This document shows positions 46,201-58,517 of a stretch of 64,000 nucleotides of DNA, one piece after another. Where the stretch lies: contig JAUIMM010000188.1 of NCBI GenBank assembly GCA_031769625.1, positions 6,389,001 to 6,453,000 on the forward strand. Direction: 5' to 3'. Source of the stretch: Taudactylus pleione (lineage: Eukaryota; Chordata; Amphibia; Anura; Myobatrachidae). The stretch's first letter is position 1, and every line of letters starts with the position of its first letter. Position numbers and translations under genes: made by a program. A model generated the notes under the pieces. The model saw only the letters and a program-made list of their open reading frames with translations. It made no database searches and was not told where the DNA came from.

Positions 46201-46434
46201 ATTTATTCTAAGTATTTTTTTTTTGCCAATCTAGACACCATGGGCAACCAAGAAGTTAATGGTAGAAATGCTGCGATGCAGTGGAAGAACAGGATCACAT
46301 GACTGAAAGCGTGTCACATGATTTGCTTACATTCTGTCCTAGGATGATGCTCCATTGACAACTGAGCCCTCTACAGTTATTTGGATGCAGCTGGAGATCT
46401 GGTTTCTTATCAGTAATACTGTGACGTATTTAAG

Positions 46435-49400
46435 GGGCACTACTACTGTGACATGTGTATAATAAGAGGCACTACTACTGTGACATGTGTATAATAAGAG
46501 GCACTACTACTGTGACATGTGTATAATAAGAGGCACTACTACTGTGACATGTGCATAATAAGGGGCACTATTACTGTGACATGTGTATAATAAGAGGCAC
46601 TACTACTGTGACATGTGTATAATAAGAGGCACTACTACTGTGACGTGTATAATAAGAGGCACTACTACTGTGACATGTGTATAATAAGAGGCACTACTAC
46701 TGTGAAATGTGTATAATAAGGGGCACTACTACTGTGACATGTGTATAATAAGGGGCACTACTACTGTGACGTGTATAATAAGAGGCACTACTACTGTGAC
46801 ATGTGTATAATAAGAGGCACTACTACTGTGACGTGTATAATAAGAGGCACTACTACTGTGACATGTGTATAATAAGGGGCACTACTACTGTGACATGTGT
46901 ATAATAAGGGGCACTACTACTGTGACGTGTATAATAAGGGGCACTACTACTGTGACATGTGTATAATAAGAGGCACTACTACTGTGACATGTGTATAATA
47001 AGAGGCACTACTACTGTGACATGTGCATAATAAGGGGCACTATTACTGTGACATGTGCATAATAAGAGGCACTACTACTGTGACGTGTATAATAAGAGGC
47101 ACTACTACTGTGACGTGTATAATAAGGGGCACTACTACTGTGACGTGTGTAATAAGAGGCACCACTACTGTGACATGTGCGTAATAAGGGGCACTATTAC
47201 TGTGACGTGTATAATAAGAGGCACTACTACTGTGACATGTGTATAATAAGAGGCACTACTACTGTGACGTGTATAATAAGGGGCACTACTACTGTGACAT
47301 GTGTATAATAAGGCGCACTACTACTGTGACGTGTATAATAAGAGGCACTACTACTGTGACATGTGTATAATAAGAGGCACTACTACTGTGACATGTGTAT
47401 AATAAGGGGCACTACTACTGTGACATGTGTATAATAAGGGGCACTACTACTGTGACGTGTATAATAAGGGGCACTACTACTGTGACATGTGTATAATAAG
47501 AGGCACTACTACTGTGACGTGTATAATAAGAGGCACTACTACTGTGACGTGTATAATAAGGGGCACTACTACTGTGACATGTGTATAATAAGGGGCACTA
47601 CTACTGTGACGTGTATAATAAGGGGCACTACTACTGTGACATGTGTATAATAAGAGGCACTACTACTGTGACATGTGTATAATAAGAGGCACTACTACTG
47701 TGACATGTGCATAATAAGGGGCACTATTACTGTGACATGTGCATAATAAGAGGCACTATTACTGTGACGTGTATAATAAGAGGCACTACTACTGTGACAT
47801 GTGTATAATAAGAGGCACTACTACTGTGACGTGTATAATAAGGGGCACTACTACTGTGACATGTGTATAATAAGGCGCACTACTACTGTGACGTGTATAA
47901 TAAGAGGCACTACTACTGTGACATGTGTATAATAAGAGGCACTACTACTGTGACATGTGTATAATAAGGGGCACTACTACTGTGACATGTGTATAATAAG
48001 GGGCACTACTACTGTGACGTGTATAATAAGGGGCACTACTACTGTGACATGTGTATAATAAGAGGCACTACTACTGTGACGTGTATAATAAGAGGCACTA
48101 CTACTGTGACGTGTATAATAAGGGGCACTACTACTGTGACATGTGTATAATAAGGGGCACTACTACTGTGACGTGTATAATAAGGGGCACTACTACTGTG
48201 ACATGTGTATAATAATAGGCACTACTACTGTGGCATGTGTATAATAAGAGGCACTACTACTGTGACATGTGTATAATAAGGGGCACTACTACTGTGACGT
48301 GTATAATAAGGGGCACTACTACTGTGACATGTGTATAATAAGAGGCACTACTACTGTGACGTGTATAATAAGAGGCACTACTACTGTGACGTGTATAATA
48401 AGGGGCACTACTACTGTGACATGTGTATAATAAGGGGCACTACTACTGTGACGTGTATAATAAGGGGCACTACTACTGTGACATGTGTATAATAATAGGC
48501 ACTACTACTGTGGCGTGTGTATAATAAGAGGCACTACTACTGTGACGTGTGTATAATAAGGGGCACTATTAATGTGACGTGTGTATAATAAGGGGCACTA
48601 CTACTGTGACATGTGTATAATAAGAGGCACTACTACTGTGACGTGTATAATAAGAGGCACTACTACTGTGACATGAGTATAATAAGGGGCACTACTACTG
48701 TGGCATGTTTATTAGGGGCACTACTACTGTGGCATGTGTATAAGAGGCACTACTACTGTGGCATTATGTGTATAAGAGGCACTACTCTGTAGCATAACGT
48801 GAATAAGGGGCACTACGACTGTGGCATGTGTATAAGAGGCACTACACATGCACATGGTGCATGCACAGGGCACCGGAAAAATGGCCACGGCGGCCATTTT
48901 CCCTGTACTGAGCATGCGCAAGCGACAGGAAAATGGCAGCTGCGTATAACGTGAATAAGGGGTGCTACTACTGTGGCATGTGTATAAGAGGCACTACTCT
49001 GTAGCATAACATGAATAAGGGGCACTACTACTGTAGCATGTGTATAAGAGGCACTACTCTAACGTGAATAAGGGGCACTACTACTATGGCATTATGTGTA
49101 TAAGGGGCACTACTGTGTAGTGTAATGTGATTAAAGGGCACTACTATGTGGGTAATGTGTATAAGGGGCACTACTGTGTAGCGTAACATGAATAAAGGGC
49201 ACTACTACTGTGGCATTATGTGTATAAGGGGCGCTACTCTGTAGCATAACGTGAATAAGGGGCACTACTACTGTGGCATGTGTATAAGAGGCACTACTAC
49301 TGTGGCATTATGTGTATAAGAGGCACTACTCTAGCATAACGTGAATAAGGGGCACTACTACTGTGGCATGTGTATAAAGGGCACTACTCTGTAACATAAC

Positions 49401-49996
49401 GTGAATAAGGGGCACTACTACTGTGACATGTGTATAAGGGGCACTACTCTGTAGCATAACGTGAATAAGGGGCACTGCTACTATTGCATTATGTGTATAA
49501 GGGGCACTACTGTGTGGGTAATGTGTATAAGGGGCACTACTGTGTAGCGTAACATGAATTAAAGGGCACTACTACTGTGGTATTATGTGTATAAGGGGCA
49601 CTACTGTGTAGCTTAACGTGAATAAGGGGCACTACTACTGTGGCATTATGTGTATAAGGGGCACTACTACTGTGGCATGTGTATAAGGGGCACTACTGTG
49701 TAGCGTATTGTGAATAAGGGGCACTACTACTGTGACATGTGTATAAGGGGCACTACTACTATTGCATTATGTGTATAAGGGGCACTACTGTGTGGGTAAT
49801 GTGTATAAGGGGCACTACTGTGTAGCATAACGTGAATTAAAGGGCACTACTACTGTGGCATTATGTGTATAAGGGGCACTACTGTGTTGCTTAACGTGAA
49901 TAAGGGGCACTACTACTGTGGCATTATGTGTATAAGGGGCACTACTACTGTGGCATGTGTATAAGGGGCACTACTGTGTGGCGTATTGTGAATAAG
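46435..49996. repeat. 29/32-bp minisatellite (unit 1)
   Basis: Tandem units with AATAAGAGGCACTACTACTG and TGACATGTGTAT (32 bp) or TGACGTGTAT (29 bp), mixed. From about 48700 the units change to TGTGGCATGTGTATAAGAGG and CATAACGTGAATAAGGGGCA types with a longer alternating pattern. A non-repeat insert lies at 48845-48945. Frames such as 47055-47246 are artefacts. Confidence 0.95.
48845..48945. other. Palindromic GC-rich insert inside the minisatellite (copy 1)
   Basis: It interrupts the array with CATGCACATGGTGCATGCAC, then AAAATGGCC-ACGGC-GGCCATTTT (a perfect 9-bp stem) and GAGCATGCGCAAGCGACAGG. AAAATGGC and GCATGCGC words resemble YY1 and NRF1 sites, but may only be remnants of a MITE. Copied at 54761-54861. 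Confidence 0.5.
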
Positions 49997-50501
49997 GGGC
50001 ACTAGTATGTGGCGTAATGTGAATAAGGGACACTACTATTTGGTGTAATGTGAATTCGGGCACTACATGGTGTAATAAGATTGTGCTGCATGTGGCGTAA
50101 TTTAAATTGGGGGTCCGAATGTGTTGTCAAGCCCCTTACTTGTGAGACCACAGCTTTTCGTCGTGCTTGTACTTTAAGGAATATGGGTGGGAGGGCGCAA
50201 ATTTATTAGCAACAGTGTAGTTATTACACAGGGAGCTGCGTCATCCCTTTGGAGGAGCTTCATCATAGCATTTAATATCATTGGAAGTCTACAGCTATTG
50301 TTGAGTGCCCTAGCGGGACTATTGCTGAACTAAAGGGAGCAATCATCTCAGTGCACCACCGAGCTCGTAATTTGGGACCTGTCCACCTAGGATACTTTGT
50401 AACGTGTAAATATTATTTATACTGCAGTATAAAATATAGTTAGTTGGAAAGTTAAAATTATTCCTGTTATAAGTTGTAACATATTGTGGGATTGTCTAAG
50501 A

Positions 50502-50860
50502 CAGTGATGGGGATCCTCCTGCCTGGGGGCCATATAAGGCCCTCGGAATCATTTGGTCTGGCCCTCTGAGCTTTTTTCTGCTAGCCTCATATTGCTAGGG
50601 TGCCTAGAACGGCACCCTGCAGCCAGAATCTATGCAGCAGTGCCGCCTGGAGGGTCCTTAGGACGCTCTAGTCGGTCACACCGCTGCCCTTACAGCTCCC
50701 CCGGTGCATCCTGAGGATGCTCTGGGCATTGCTGTAATCGCTGGTGATTATGGCCCCGCCCCTATGTGATGTCACACGGAGGGGGTGTGGCTGGCACCGG
50801 GCCCGCAAATGTTATATATATCAATATGGCCCTCAGCAGAAAAAAGGTTCCTCACCCCTG
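50502..50860. mobile_element. hAT copy B, recombinant of copies A and C
   Basis: The left flank GTCTAAGA (50494-50501) is that of copy C; the right flank AACTAAGT (50861-50868) is that of copy A. Up to 50624 the body matches C (CAGTGATGGGGATCCTCC, CATATTGCTAGGGTGCC). From 50645 it matches A (GCCTGGAGGGTCC, GTGTGGCTGGCACC). The switch is in the shared 20 bp 50625-50644. Unequal flanks show that B was not made by transposition. Confidence 0.93.
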
Positions 50861-51015
50861 AACTAAGTGATACTTACTGTTGGTCATTAAGAACAATAAA
50901 ACTGTTTGCTTATGAAGACCAAGTTCACCCACCAGTTCATAAGGGCATTAGAGTATTAGCTCAGGTAAAAACCCAAATAAATTAATATAGTAATAATACA
51001 CTGTCATCAACCATC

Positions 51016-51596
51016 ATTGATACTGCCAGACCTACTTCTCACAGCTCTCCTCCCATAAATATACCTGACAGCACGGTCCCCAGCAACTGCCAGGGAGAGT
51101 AACAGCATCAGGAAGGGAGAGACTGGCCGGAGCAACCCACTCAGCAGTTCCTGCACTGCAGGGAGGCGCCAGGCTGGAGAGGCGCTCTCAATGCAGCTGC
51201 TGCTGAGACACTTGTTACTGCTGCCGCTGCACCTGTCACACTGTATGACCGGCAGCCTAACGTAGAGAAAAGTGCGGCTGAGCTCTTCCCACAGTCCCAT
51301 CCATGAAACATCGTCACACTGGGAACAAGCAGAGACAGTCTGCAAAACATTTGCCACTTTACAAGTGTATCCAAACACTGTTGATTACACTTGAATAGTG
51401 ACAAGTAGTTTGTACACTGTCCCTGCTTGTTCCCAGCATGACTCCTGTGTCCTGACCAGTGACCTCGCAGTCAGAGAGAATGTAGAGAAGGGAGGCAGCA
51501 GGGCAGCAGTCAGCACAGTAACTATTTTCTATGATGAATGTATTGGTGTAATGGGCAGTAAATAGTTCAGAGGAGGGGGGGAGCATTACCTGTCAT
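51016..51596 (-). other. Unexplained GC-rich block with minus-strand open frame (copy 2)
   Basis: Duplicate of 44860-45440, including the 123-codon frame (51007-51378) and the ATG-hydrophobic-donor arrangement. The frame is preserved, but the duplication is so recent that this says nothing about function. Confidence 0.2.
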
Positions 51597-51620
51597 TGTG
51601 AGTGTTTGTCCATTATACCA

Positions 51621-52151
51621 GTGCCCAGAATACCGACAGCTGCATCCCGACAACCAGAATACCGACACCCATAAGAACGGCTGGTGAGTATTTTCCCAAC
51701 CCCTACTCTAACCTGTCCTCCTCGGTGCCTAAACCTAACCTCCCCCTAGTGCCTAAACCTAACCTCCCCTTCCCCGCACCCTAATCCTAACACTCTCTAC
51801 CCGGTGCCTAACCCTCCCCCTAATGCCTAACTCTAACCCTGCTACCTAACGCTAACCTCCCCCTAGCACCCCGATACTTACCTTCAGGATGCCGACGGTC
51901 GGGATACTGGTGCCAGGATCCTTACTTAACCTAGCATTTCCTTTGGGATGGGTAAGGGATGCCAGCACTCCGGATCCTTGCGGTCTAAATCCCGACGCCA
52001 GCATCCAGACAGCATCCAGACAGGGTTAGGATACCTACAACTGTCAGTCGGTATCCTAACCATCCCCCTCTCCCTACCCCTAACTCTCTCTACCCCTAAC
52101 TGTCCCTCCCCAGTGCCTAAACTTAACCCTCCCCCTCACCGCACCCTAAAC
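51621..52151. mobile_element. Telomere-core element, composite (copy 2)
   Basis: Duplicate of 45465-45995 carried along by the segmental duplication. The MITE fragment of 46009 follows at 52165-52356. Confidence 0.5.
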
Positions 52152-52590
52152 CTAATGCCAGGTATACACTAGAAGATATGTACATATTGGGCACATCAGC
52201 CAGTGTGTACCCGATATATCACTGACGATGCGTGCTCCCGCGCTTTGTCAGCGACATCGCCCATCAGACCTACATGCAGGTCCAACAGGCTATATCGTCA
52301 GCCAGGGCCATGCTGCCGAATGCAGCATGGTCCCCGCCATCGCTGCTGGCATCGACATTTATTCTAAGTATTTTTTTTTTGCCAATCTAGACACCATGGG
52401 CAACCAAGAAGTTAATGGTAGAAATGCTGCGATGCAGTGGAAGAACAGGATCACATGACTGAAAGCGTGTCACATGATTTGCTTACATTCTGTCCTAGGA
52501 TGATGCTCCATTGACAACTGAGCCCTCTACAGTTATTTGGATGCAGCTGGAGATCTGGTTTCTTATCAGTAATACTGTGACGTATTTAAG

Positions 52591-55500
52591 GGGCACTACT
52601 ACTGTGACATGTGTATAATAAGAGGCACTACTACTGTGACATGTGTATAATAAGAGGCACTACTACTGTGACATGTGTATAATAAGAGGCACTACTACTG
52701 TGACATGTGCATAATAAGGGGCACTATTACTGTGACATGTGTATAATAAGAGGCACTACTACTGTGACATGTGTATAATAAGAGGCACTACTACTGTGAC
52801 GTGTATAATAAGAGGCACTACTACTGTGACATGTGTATAATAAGAGGCACTACTACTGTGACATGTGTATAATAAGGGGCACTACTACTGTGACATGTGT
52901 ATAATAAGGGGCACTACTACTGTGACGTGTATAATAAGAGGCACTACTACTGTGACATGTGTATAATAAGAGGCACTACTACTGTGACATGTGTATAATA
53001 AGAGGCACTACTACTGTGACATGTGTATAATAAGGGGCACTACTACTGTGACATGTGTATAATAAGGGGCACTACTACTGTGACGTGTATAATAAGGGGC
53101 ACTACTACTGTGACATGTGTATAATAAGAGGCACTACTACTGTGACATGTGTATAATAAGAGGCACTACTACTGTGACATGTGCATAATAAGGGGCACTA
53201 TTACTGTGACATGTGCATAATAAGAGGCACTACTACTGTGACGTGTATAATAAGAGGCACTACTACTGTGACGTATATAATAAGGGGCACTACTACTGTG
53301 ACGTGTGTAATAAGAGGCACTACTACTGTGACATGTGCGTAATAAGGGGCACTATTACTGTGACGTGTATAATAAGAGGCACTACTACTGTGACATGTGT
53401 ATAATAAGAGGCACTACTACTGTGACGTGTATAATAAGGGGCACTACTACTGTGACATGTGTATAATAAGGCGCACTACTACTGTGACGTGTATAATAAG
53501 AGGCACTACTACTGTGACATGTGTATAATAAGAGGCACTACTACTGTGACATGTGTATAATAAGGGGCACTACTACTGTGACATGTGTATAATAAGGGGC
53601 ACTACTACTGTGACGTGTATAATAAGGGGCACTACTACTGTGACATGTGTATAATAAGAGGCACTACTACTGTGACGTGTATAATAAGAGGCACTACTAC
53701 TGTGACGTGTATAATAAGGGGCACTACTACTGTGACATGTGTATAATAAGGGGCACTACTACTGTGACGTGTATAATAAGGGGCACTACTACTGTGACAT
53801 GTGTATAATAAGAGGCACTACTACTGTGACATGTGTATAATAAGAGGCACTACTACTGTGACATGTGCATAATAAGGGGCACTATTACTGTGACATGTGC
53901 ATAATAAGAGGCACTACTACTGTGACGTGTATAATAAGGGGCACTACTACTGTGACATGTGCGTAATAAGAGGCACTACTACTGTGACATGTGCATAATA
54001 AGGGGCACTATTACTGTGACATGTGTATAATAAGAGGCACTACTACTGTGACATGTGTATAATAAGAGGCACTACTACTGTGACGTGTATAATAAGGGGC
54101 ACTACTACTGTGACGTGTATAATAAGGGGCACTACTACTGTGACATGTGTATAATAAGGGGCGCTACTACTGTGACATGTGTATAATAAGAGGCGCTACT
54201 ACTGTGACGTGCATAATAAGAGGCGCTACTACTGTGACATGTGCATAATAAGGGGCGCTACTACTGTGACATGTGTATAATAAGAGGCACTACTACTGTG
54301 ACATGTGTATAATAAGAGGCACTACTACTGTGACATGTGTATAATAATAGGCACTACTACTGTGGCGTGTGTATAATAAGAGGCACTACTACTGTGACGT
54401 GTGTATAATAATAGGCACTACTACTGTGGCGTGTGTATAATAAGAGGCACTACTACTGTGACGTGTGTATAATAAGGGGCACTATTAATGTGACGTGTGT
54501 ATAATAAGGGGCACTACTACTGTGACATGTGTATAATAAGAGGCACTACTACTGTGACGTGTATAATAAGAGGCACTACTACTGTGACATGAGTATAATA
54601 AGGGGCACTACTACTGTGGCATGTTTATTAGGGGCACTACTACTGTGGCATGTGTATAAGAGGCACTACTACTGTGGCATTATGTGTATAAGAGGCACTA
54701 CTCTGTAGCATAACGTGAATAAGGGGCACTACGACTGTGGCATGTGTATAAGAGGCACTACACATGCACATGGTGCATGCACAGGGCACCGGAAAAATGG
54801 CCACGGCGGCCATTTTCCCTGTACTGAGCATGCGCAAGCGACAGGAAAATGGCAGCTGCGTATAACGTGAATAAGGGGTGCTACTACTGTGGCATGTGTA
54901 TAAGAGGCACTACTCTGTAGCATAACATGAATAAGGGGCACTACTACTGTAGCATGTGTATAAGAGGCACTACTCTAACGTGAATAAGGGGCACTACTAC
55001 TATGGCATTATGTGTATAAGGGGCACTACTGTGTAGTGTAATGTGATTAAAGGGCACTACTATGTGGGTAATGTGTATAAGGGGCACTACTGTGTAGCGT
55101 AACATGAATAAAGGGCACTACTACTGTGGCATTATGTGTATAAGGGGCGCTACTCTGTAGCATAACGTGAATAAGGGGCACTACTACTGTGGCATGTGTA
55201 TAAGAGGCACTACTACTGTGGCATTATGTGTATAAGAGGCACTACTCTAGCATAACGTGAATAAGGGGCACTACTACTGTGGCATGTGTATAAAGGGCAC
55301 TACTCTGTAACATAACGTGAATAAGGGGCACTACTACTGTGACATGTGTATAAGGGGCACTACTCTGTAGCATAACGTGAATAAGGGGCACTGCTACTAT
55401 TGCATTATGTGTATAAGGGGCACTACTGTGTGGGTAATGTGTATAAGGGGCACTACTGTGTAGCGTAACATGAATTAAAGGGCACTACTACTGTGGTATT

Positions 55501-55911
55501 ATGTGTATAAGGGGCACTACTGTGTAGCTTAACGTGAATAAGGGGCACTACTACTGTGGCATTATGTGTATAAGGGGCACTACTACTGTGGCATGTGTAT
55601 AAGGGGCACTACTGTGTAGCGTATTGTGAATAAGGGGCACTACTACTGTGACATGTGTATAAGGGGCACTACTACTATTGCATTATGTGTATAAGGGGCA
55701 CTACTGTGTGGGTAATGTGTATAAGGGGCACTACTGTGTAGCGTAACGTGAATTAAAGGGCACTACTACTGTGGCATTATGTGTATAAGGGGCACTACTG
55801 TGTTGCTTAACGTGAATAAGGGGCACTACTACTGTGGCATTATGTGTATAAGGGGCACTACTACTGTGGCATGTGTATAAGGGGCACTACTGTGTGGCGT
55901 ATTGTGAATAA
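52591..55911. repeat. 29/32-bp minisatellite (unit 2)
   Basis: Same unit types as 46435-49996 with different copy number and local variants (GGGGCGCTACTACTG near 54150-54260 is only here). The palindromic insert recurs at 54761-54861. The array ends abruptly at 55911 through the deletion. Confidence 0.95.
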
Positions 55912-55962
55912 GTTAAAATTATTCCTGTTATAAGTTGTAACATATTGTGGGATTGTCTAAGA

Positions 55963-56295
55963 CAGTGATGGGGATCCTCCTGCCTGGGGGCCATATAAGG
56001 CCCTCGGAATCATTTGGTCTGGCCCTCTGAGCTTTTTTCTGCTAGCCTCATATTGCTAGGGTGCCTAGAACGGCACCCTGCAGCCAGAATCTATGCAGCA
56101 GTGCCACCTGGAGCGTCCTTAGGATGCATCAGACGGTCACACTGCTGCCCTTACAGCTCCCCGGAGCATCCTCAGGATGCTCCGGGCATTGCTGTAATCA
56201 CTGGCAAATGTGGCTCCGCCCCCATGTGACGTCACGCGGAGGGGGCATGGTCTGAACCAGGCCCGCAAATAATGTTATATATCAAAATGGCCCTG
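55963..56295. mobile_element. hAT copy C, right end truncated
   Basis: The left end CAGTGATGGGGATCCTCCTG has flank GTCTAAGA (55955-55962). The body continues to ATGGCCCTG and then loses similarity, lacking the expected TTCCTCACCCCTG end and right duplication. Its sequence after 56105 differs from A and B (CACCTGGAGCGTCC, CTCCGCCCCCATGTGAC). Confidence 0.85.
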
Positions 56296-56399
56296 AACTT
56301 GGGTATTCTACAAACATCTAATTTAAATTGTGAATTTAAGCATGGAAGGTAATGTCTTATTGCATTGAAGTTTATGTTACATAAGTGGTGAGCTCCCCA

Positions 56400-56656
56400 G
56401 AAACCCTCCCCAGTAGGGTTAGGTTTAGGGTTCGGTAAGGGCCGGGTTATGCACACCCAGGGGGAGGTTAGGGTTAGACAATGGGGGGGACGTTAGGGTT
56501 AGGCACCACTAAGGGAGGGTTAATGGGGGAAGGGGGGTAGGGATAGGGTGCTTACCTGCCCTGTCGAGATCTTCTCCCTTCGGACTGCCGGCGTCGGCAT
56601 ATGAAGTCCCGGCTTCCAGCCGCCGGGACTTCATACCCACTTTATACCCATTCCAT
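56400..56656. mobile_element. Partial telomere-core element
   Basis: GGGTTAGGTTTAGGG and GGTTAGGGTTAGGCACCAC tracts followed by an arm GTGCTTACCTGCCCTG...GACTGCCGGCGTCGGCATAT and ACTTCATACCC. Only one arm is seen. Same family as 43878-44380, orientation similar. Confidence 0.5.
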
Positions 56657-57534
56657 CCAAGACAGCACACACAGCACTAGAGTGTTACATATATATTTAT
56701 TACTGTTTTGCAAAGTACAACAGAATAACTGGAGCTATATAGATAATTGTGTGTGTATCTCTCTCTCTCTCAAATTAGTACTTGATATAAGGTTGATACA
56801 AGATTTCTGTACAGTTTACGCACTCTGCACAATTGGGCAGATTATTTTATTCCTTTCTGAGCTTATTCCTCTGATTTCTTTCTGTTTCTGGTGCTAGTTG
56901 TGGCCAAGAGCATCAATACAAAAGAGAAGCAATCCTGCCTAGATCCTAAAGCAGAATCACCGTAGTACACCTAACACAGGCTCACCTGCTGTCCTGTACC
57001 ACACTACATGAGCAGGGCGGGAGGATCACTGCTGCTCTATACTAAACATGCGGTACAGAACCCTCAGAGGTTATAGCACAAGTTACTGCAGCATGAAATG
57101 AGAATACAGGTGATTTACAGGAAAGAGCTGACAATGCATTGGGGACTGGGAAATGTACAAACCCAGCAACGTGTGACTGCCATCTGCAAGCATAGGGAAC
57201 TCCATAGGGAGATGGGTAACAAAAAGGTCTGTCCTAGCTGGGGGCTGATTAGGGGCGAGGCGCCATTGCTAAAAAAAAACGTTATATATTAATGATATCA
57301 GATGCGCTGTGTACAATGTATAAGCTACATAAACTCCAGATTTATAATTTTATAACCACTTTTTTGTATAAAATACTTTTCTAGGTTTCTCCTAAAACTA
57401 AAACACTATTTTGCCGTGTTTTTGGCTCAGATAACCGCCAGATTGTGAGGAGAGAACCATCTTTTGTCTTTCACATTCAGCGAAGTGCATCCAGCACTGC
57501 GGTTGTCTGCCAATGGGCACAGGAAATGCATTCT
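56657..57534. other. Intergenic stretch, no gene seen
   Basis: AT-rich sequence with a short CTCTCTCTCTCTC run at 56759. Frames 56601-56897 and 57098-57292 are unlike known proteins. Confidence 0.4.
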
Positions 57535-57540
57535 CATAGA

Positions 57541-58048
57541 GGGTGGGATGTACTAAAGTGCCAAATGCGGTGCAACCTCAGAAAATAAAATTTCTGGGGG
57601 GTTTACCACATTTTCCAAATGTACAAAGCACTGGAATGCATCGCTTCGTCCCGGTGGGTAACACCATCTTCAGGTGGCATTATACAATAGAAGCTTATGG
57701 GCTTCTATTCAGGATGCTCCCTCCTGAGAGGGATCCAATCTAATCCCTCTCATCAACACCCCCACCACCCCCCTACCTCCCGCAAAGAACACCAGGGTGA
57801 TTACTGTGTGCTAAACCCGGAAGTTCCTCTATCAGGGGGCATCGCAAGGCCAGCTCATATCAGGAGAGCTGTCCTTTGCGATATCCTAAGTACATGCCGT
57901 GGTAATCAACCGCAGTATGTACCTGATGAGATCCCTGCATTCATACTGCGGATCCCTCTCAGGGGGAGTGTCCTGGTAGATGCCCATTGGCTTCTAATGG
58001 GTAACACCACCTGCAGATGTACATTTTGCACTTTAGTACATCCCACCC
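57541..58048. mobile_element. Foldback MITE interrupted at its right tip
   Basis: The ends GGGTGGGATGTACTAAAGTG and CACTTTAGTACATCCCACCC are perfect inverses. Inner mirrored words include GGGTAACACCA and GAGAGGGATCCA / GGATCCCTCTC. A hAT element inserted with duplication CCACCCAG at its last bases. Confidence 0.8.
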
Positions 58049-58050
58049 AG

Positions 58051-58509
58051 CAGGGCCGGCTCTAGGGGTGTTCAAACAGTGTGGTCGCCCAGGGGCGCCA
58101 CCCGTAGAGGGCGCACCCCTCCCCAGCAACCCAGATTTCAGCGGGACAGTACTGTCCCGCTGTTCCACCCGTGGGCCGAAGTGGCCTGCGGGTGGTCAGA
58201 TCGAGAGGTTGGGGACCCCCACCGCCGCAGCTGTACGGCGGTGCCGGACCCCGGACTGTGAATGGATGCTGCGCGCATGTGCGCGGCATCCATTCACTGA
58301 CGGGAGAGGGCTGGGGGAAGCCCAGCCAGTGACAGGGGCCTAGGCTTTACCCCCAGGCTGATGTTATTTGAAGGTGTGCCATATGTGCACGCCTCCAAAT
58401 AACGTCACGTAGGAGGCGTGACATATGGTAATTAGGCCACACACCCAATTTGTAAGGGCGCCTACTTAAGGGCCGGCACAGGGTGCTCCAACCCATGGAG
58501 CCGGCCCTG
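58051..58509. mobile_element. hAT element with perfect 8-bp duplication
   Basis: The ends CAGGGCCGGCTC and GAGCCGGCCCTG are flanked by CCACCCAG (58043-58050 and 58510-58517). The GC-rich interior includes GTCGCCCAGGGGCGCCACCC and inverted TGACGT / ACGTCA words. Several overlapping frames of 60-108 codons on both strands come from base composition; no transposase motif. Confidence 0.9.
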
Positions 58510-58517
58510 CCACCCAG

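Larger units (their letters stand above)
44469..50624 (+). repeat. Tandem segmental duplication, unit 1 (6,156 bp)
   Basis: It runs from the shared 20-bp tract in hAT copy A to the same tract in hybrid copy B. Landmarks recur in unit 2 at exactly +6156 up to 46300, +6158 in the minisatellite, and +5916 after it, so differences are confined to array length. Outside the array only scattered substitutions are seen (for example G at 45112 versus A at 51268). It contains 455 bp (49997-50451) that unit 2 lacks. Confidence 0.95.
50625..56085 (+). repeat. Tandem segmental duplication, unit 2 (5,461 bp)
   Basis: Second copy of 44469-50624 in direct orientation, ending in hAT copy C. It is shorter through about 240 fewer bases of minisatellite and a 455-bp deletion at the junction 55911/55912 (AATAAG joined to TTAAAATTATT). 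Open frames repeat those of unit 1. Confidence 0.95.

Noticed and set aside
47055..47246. Cysteine/histidine-rich repeat peptide
   Set aside because: Translation of the 29/32-bp minisatellite; the same frame appears in the duplicate at 53213 for the same reason.
58017..58343. Overlapping frames of 60-122 codons on both strands near 57700-58350
   Set aside because: They lie in GC-rich MITE/hAT sequence with clear element borders; no transposase motif, and both strands are equally open.
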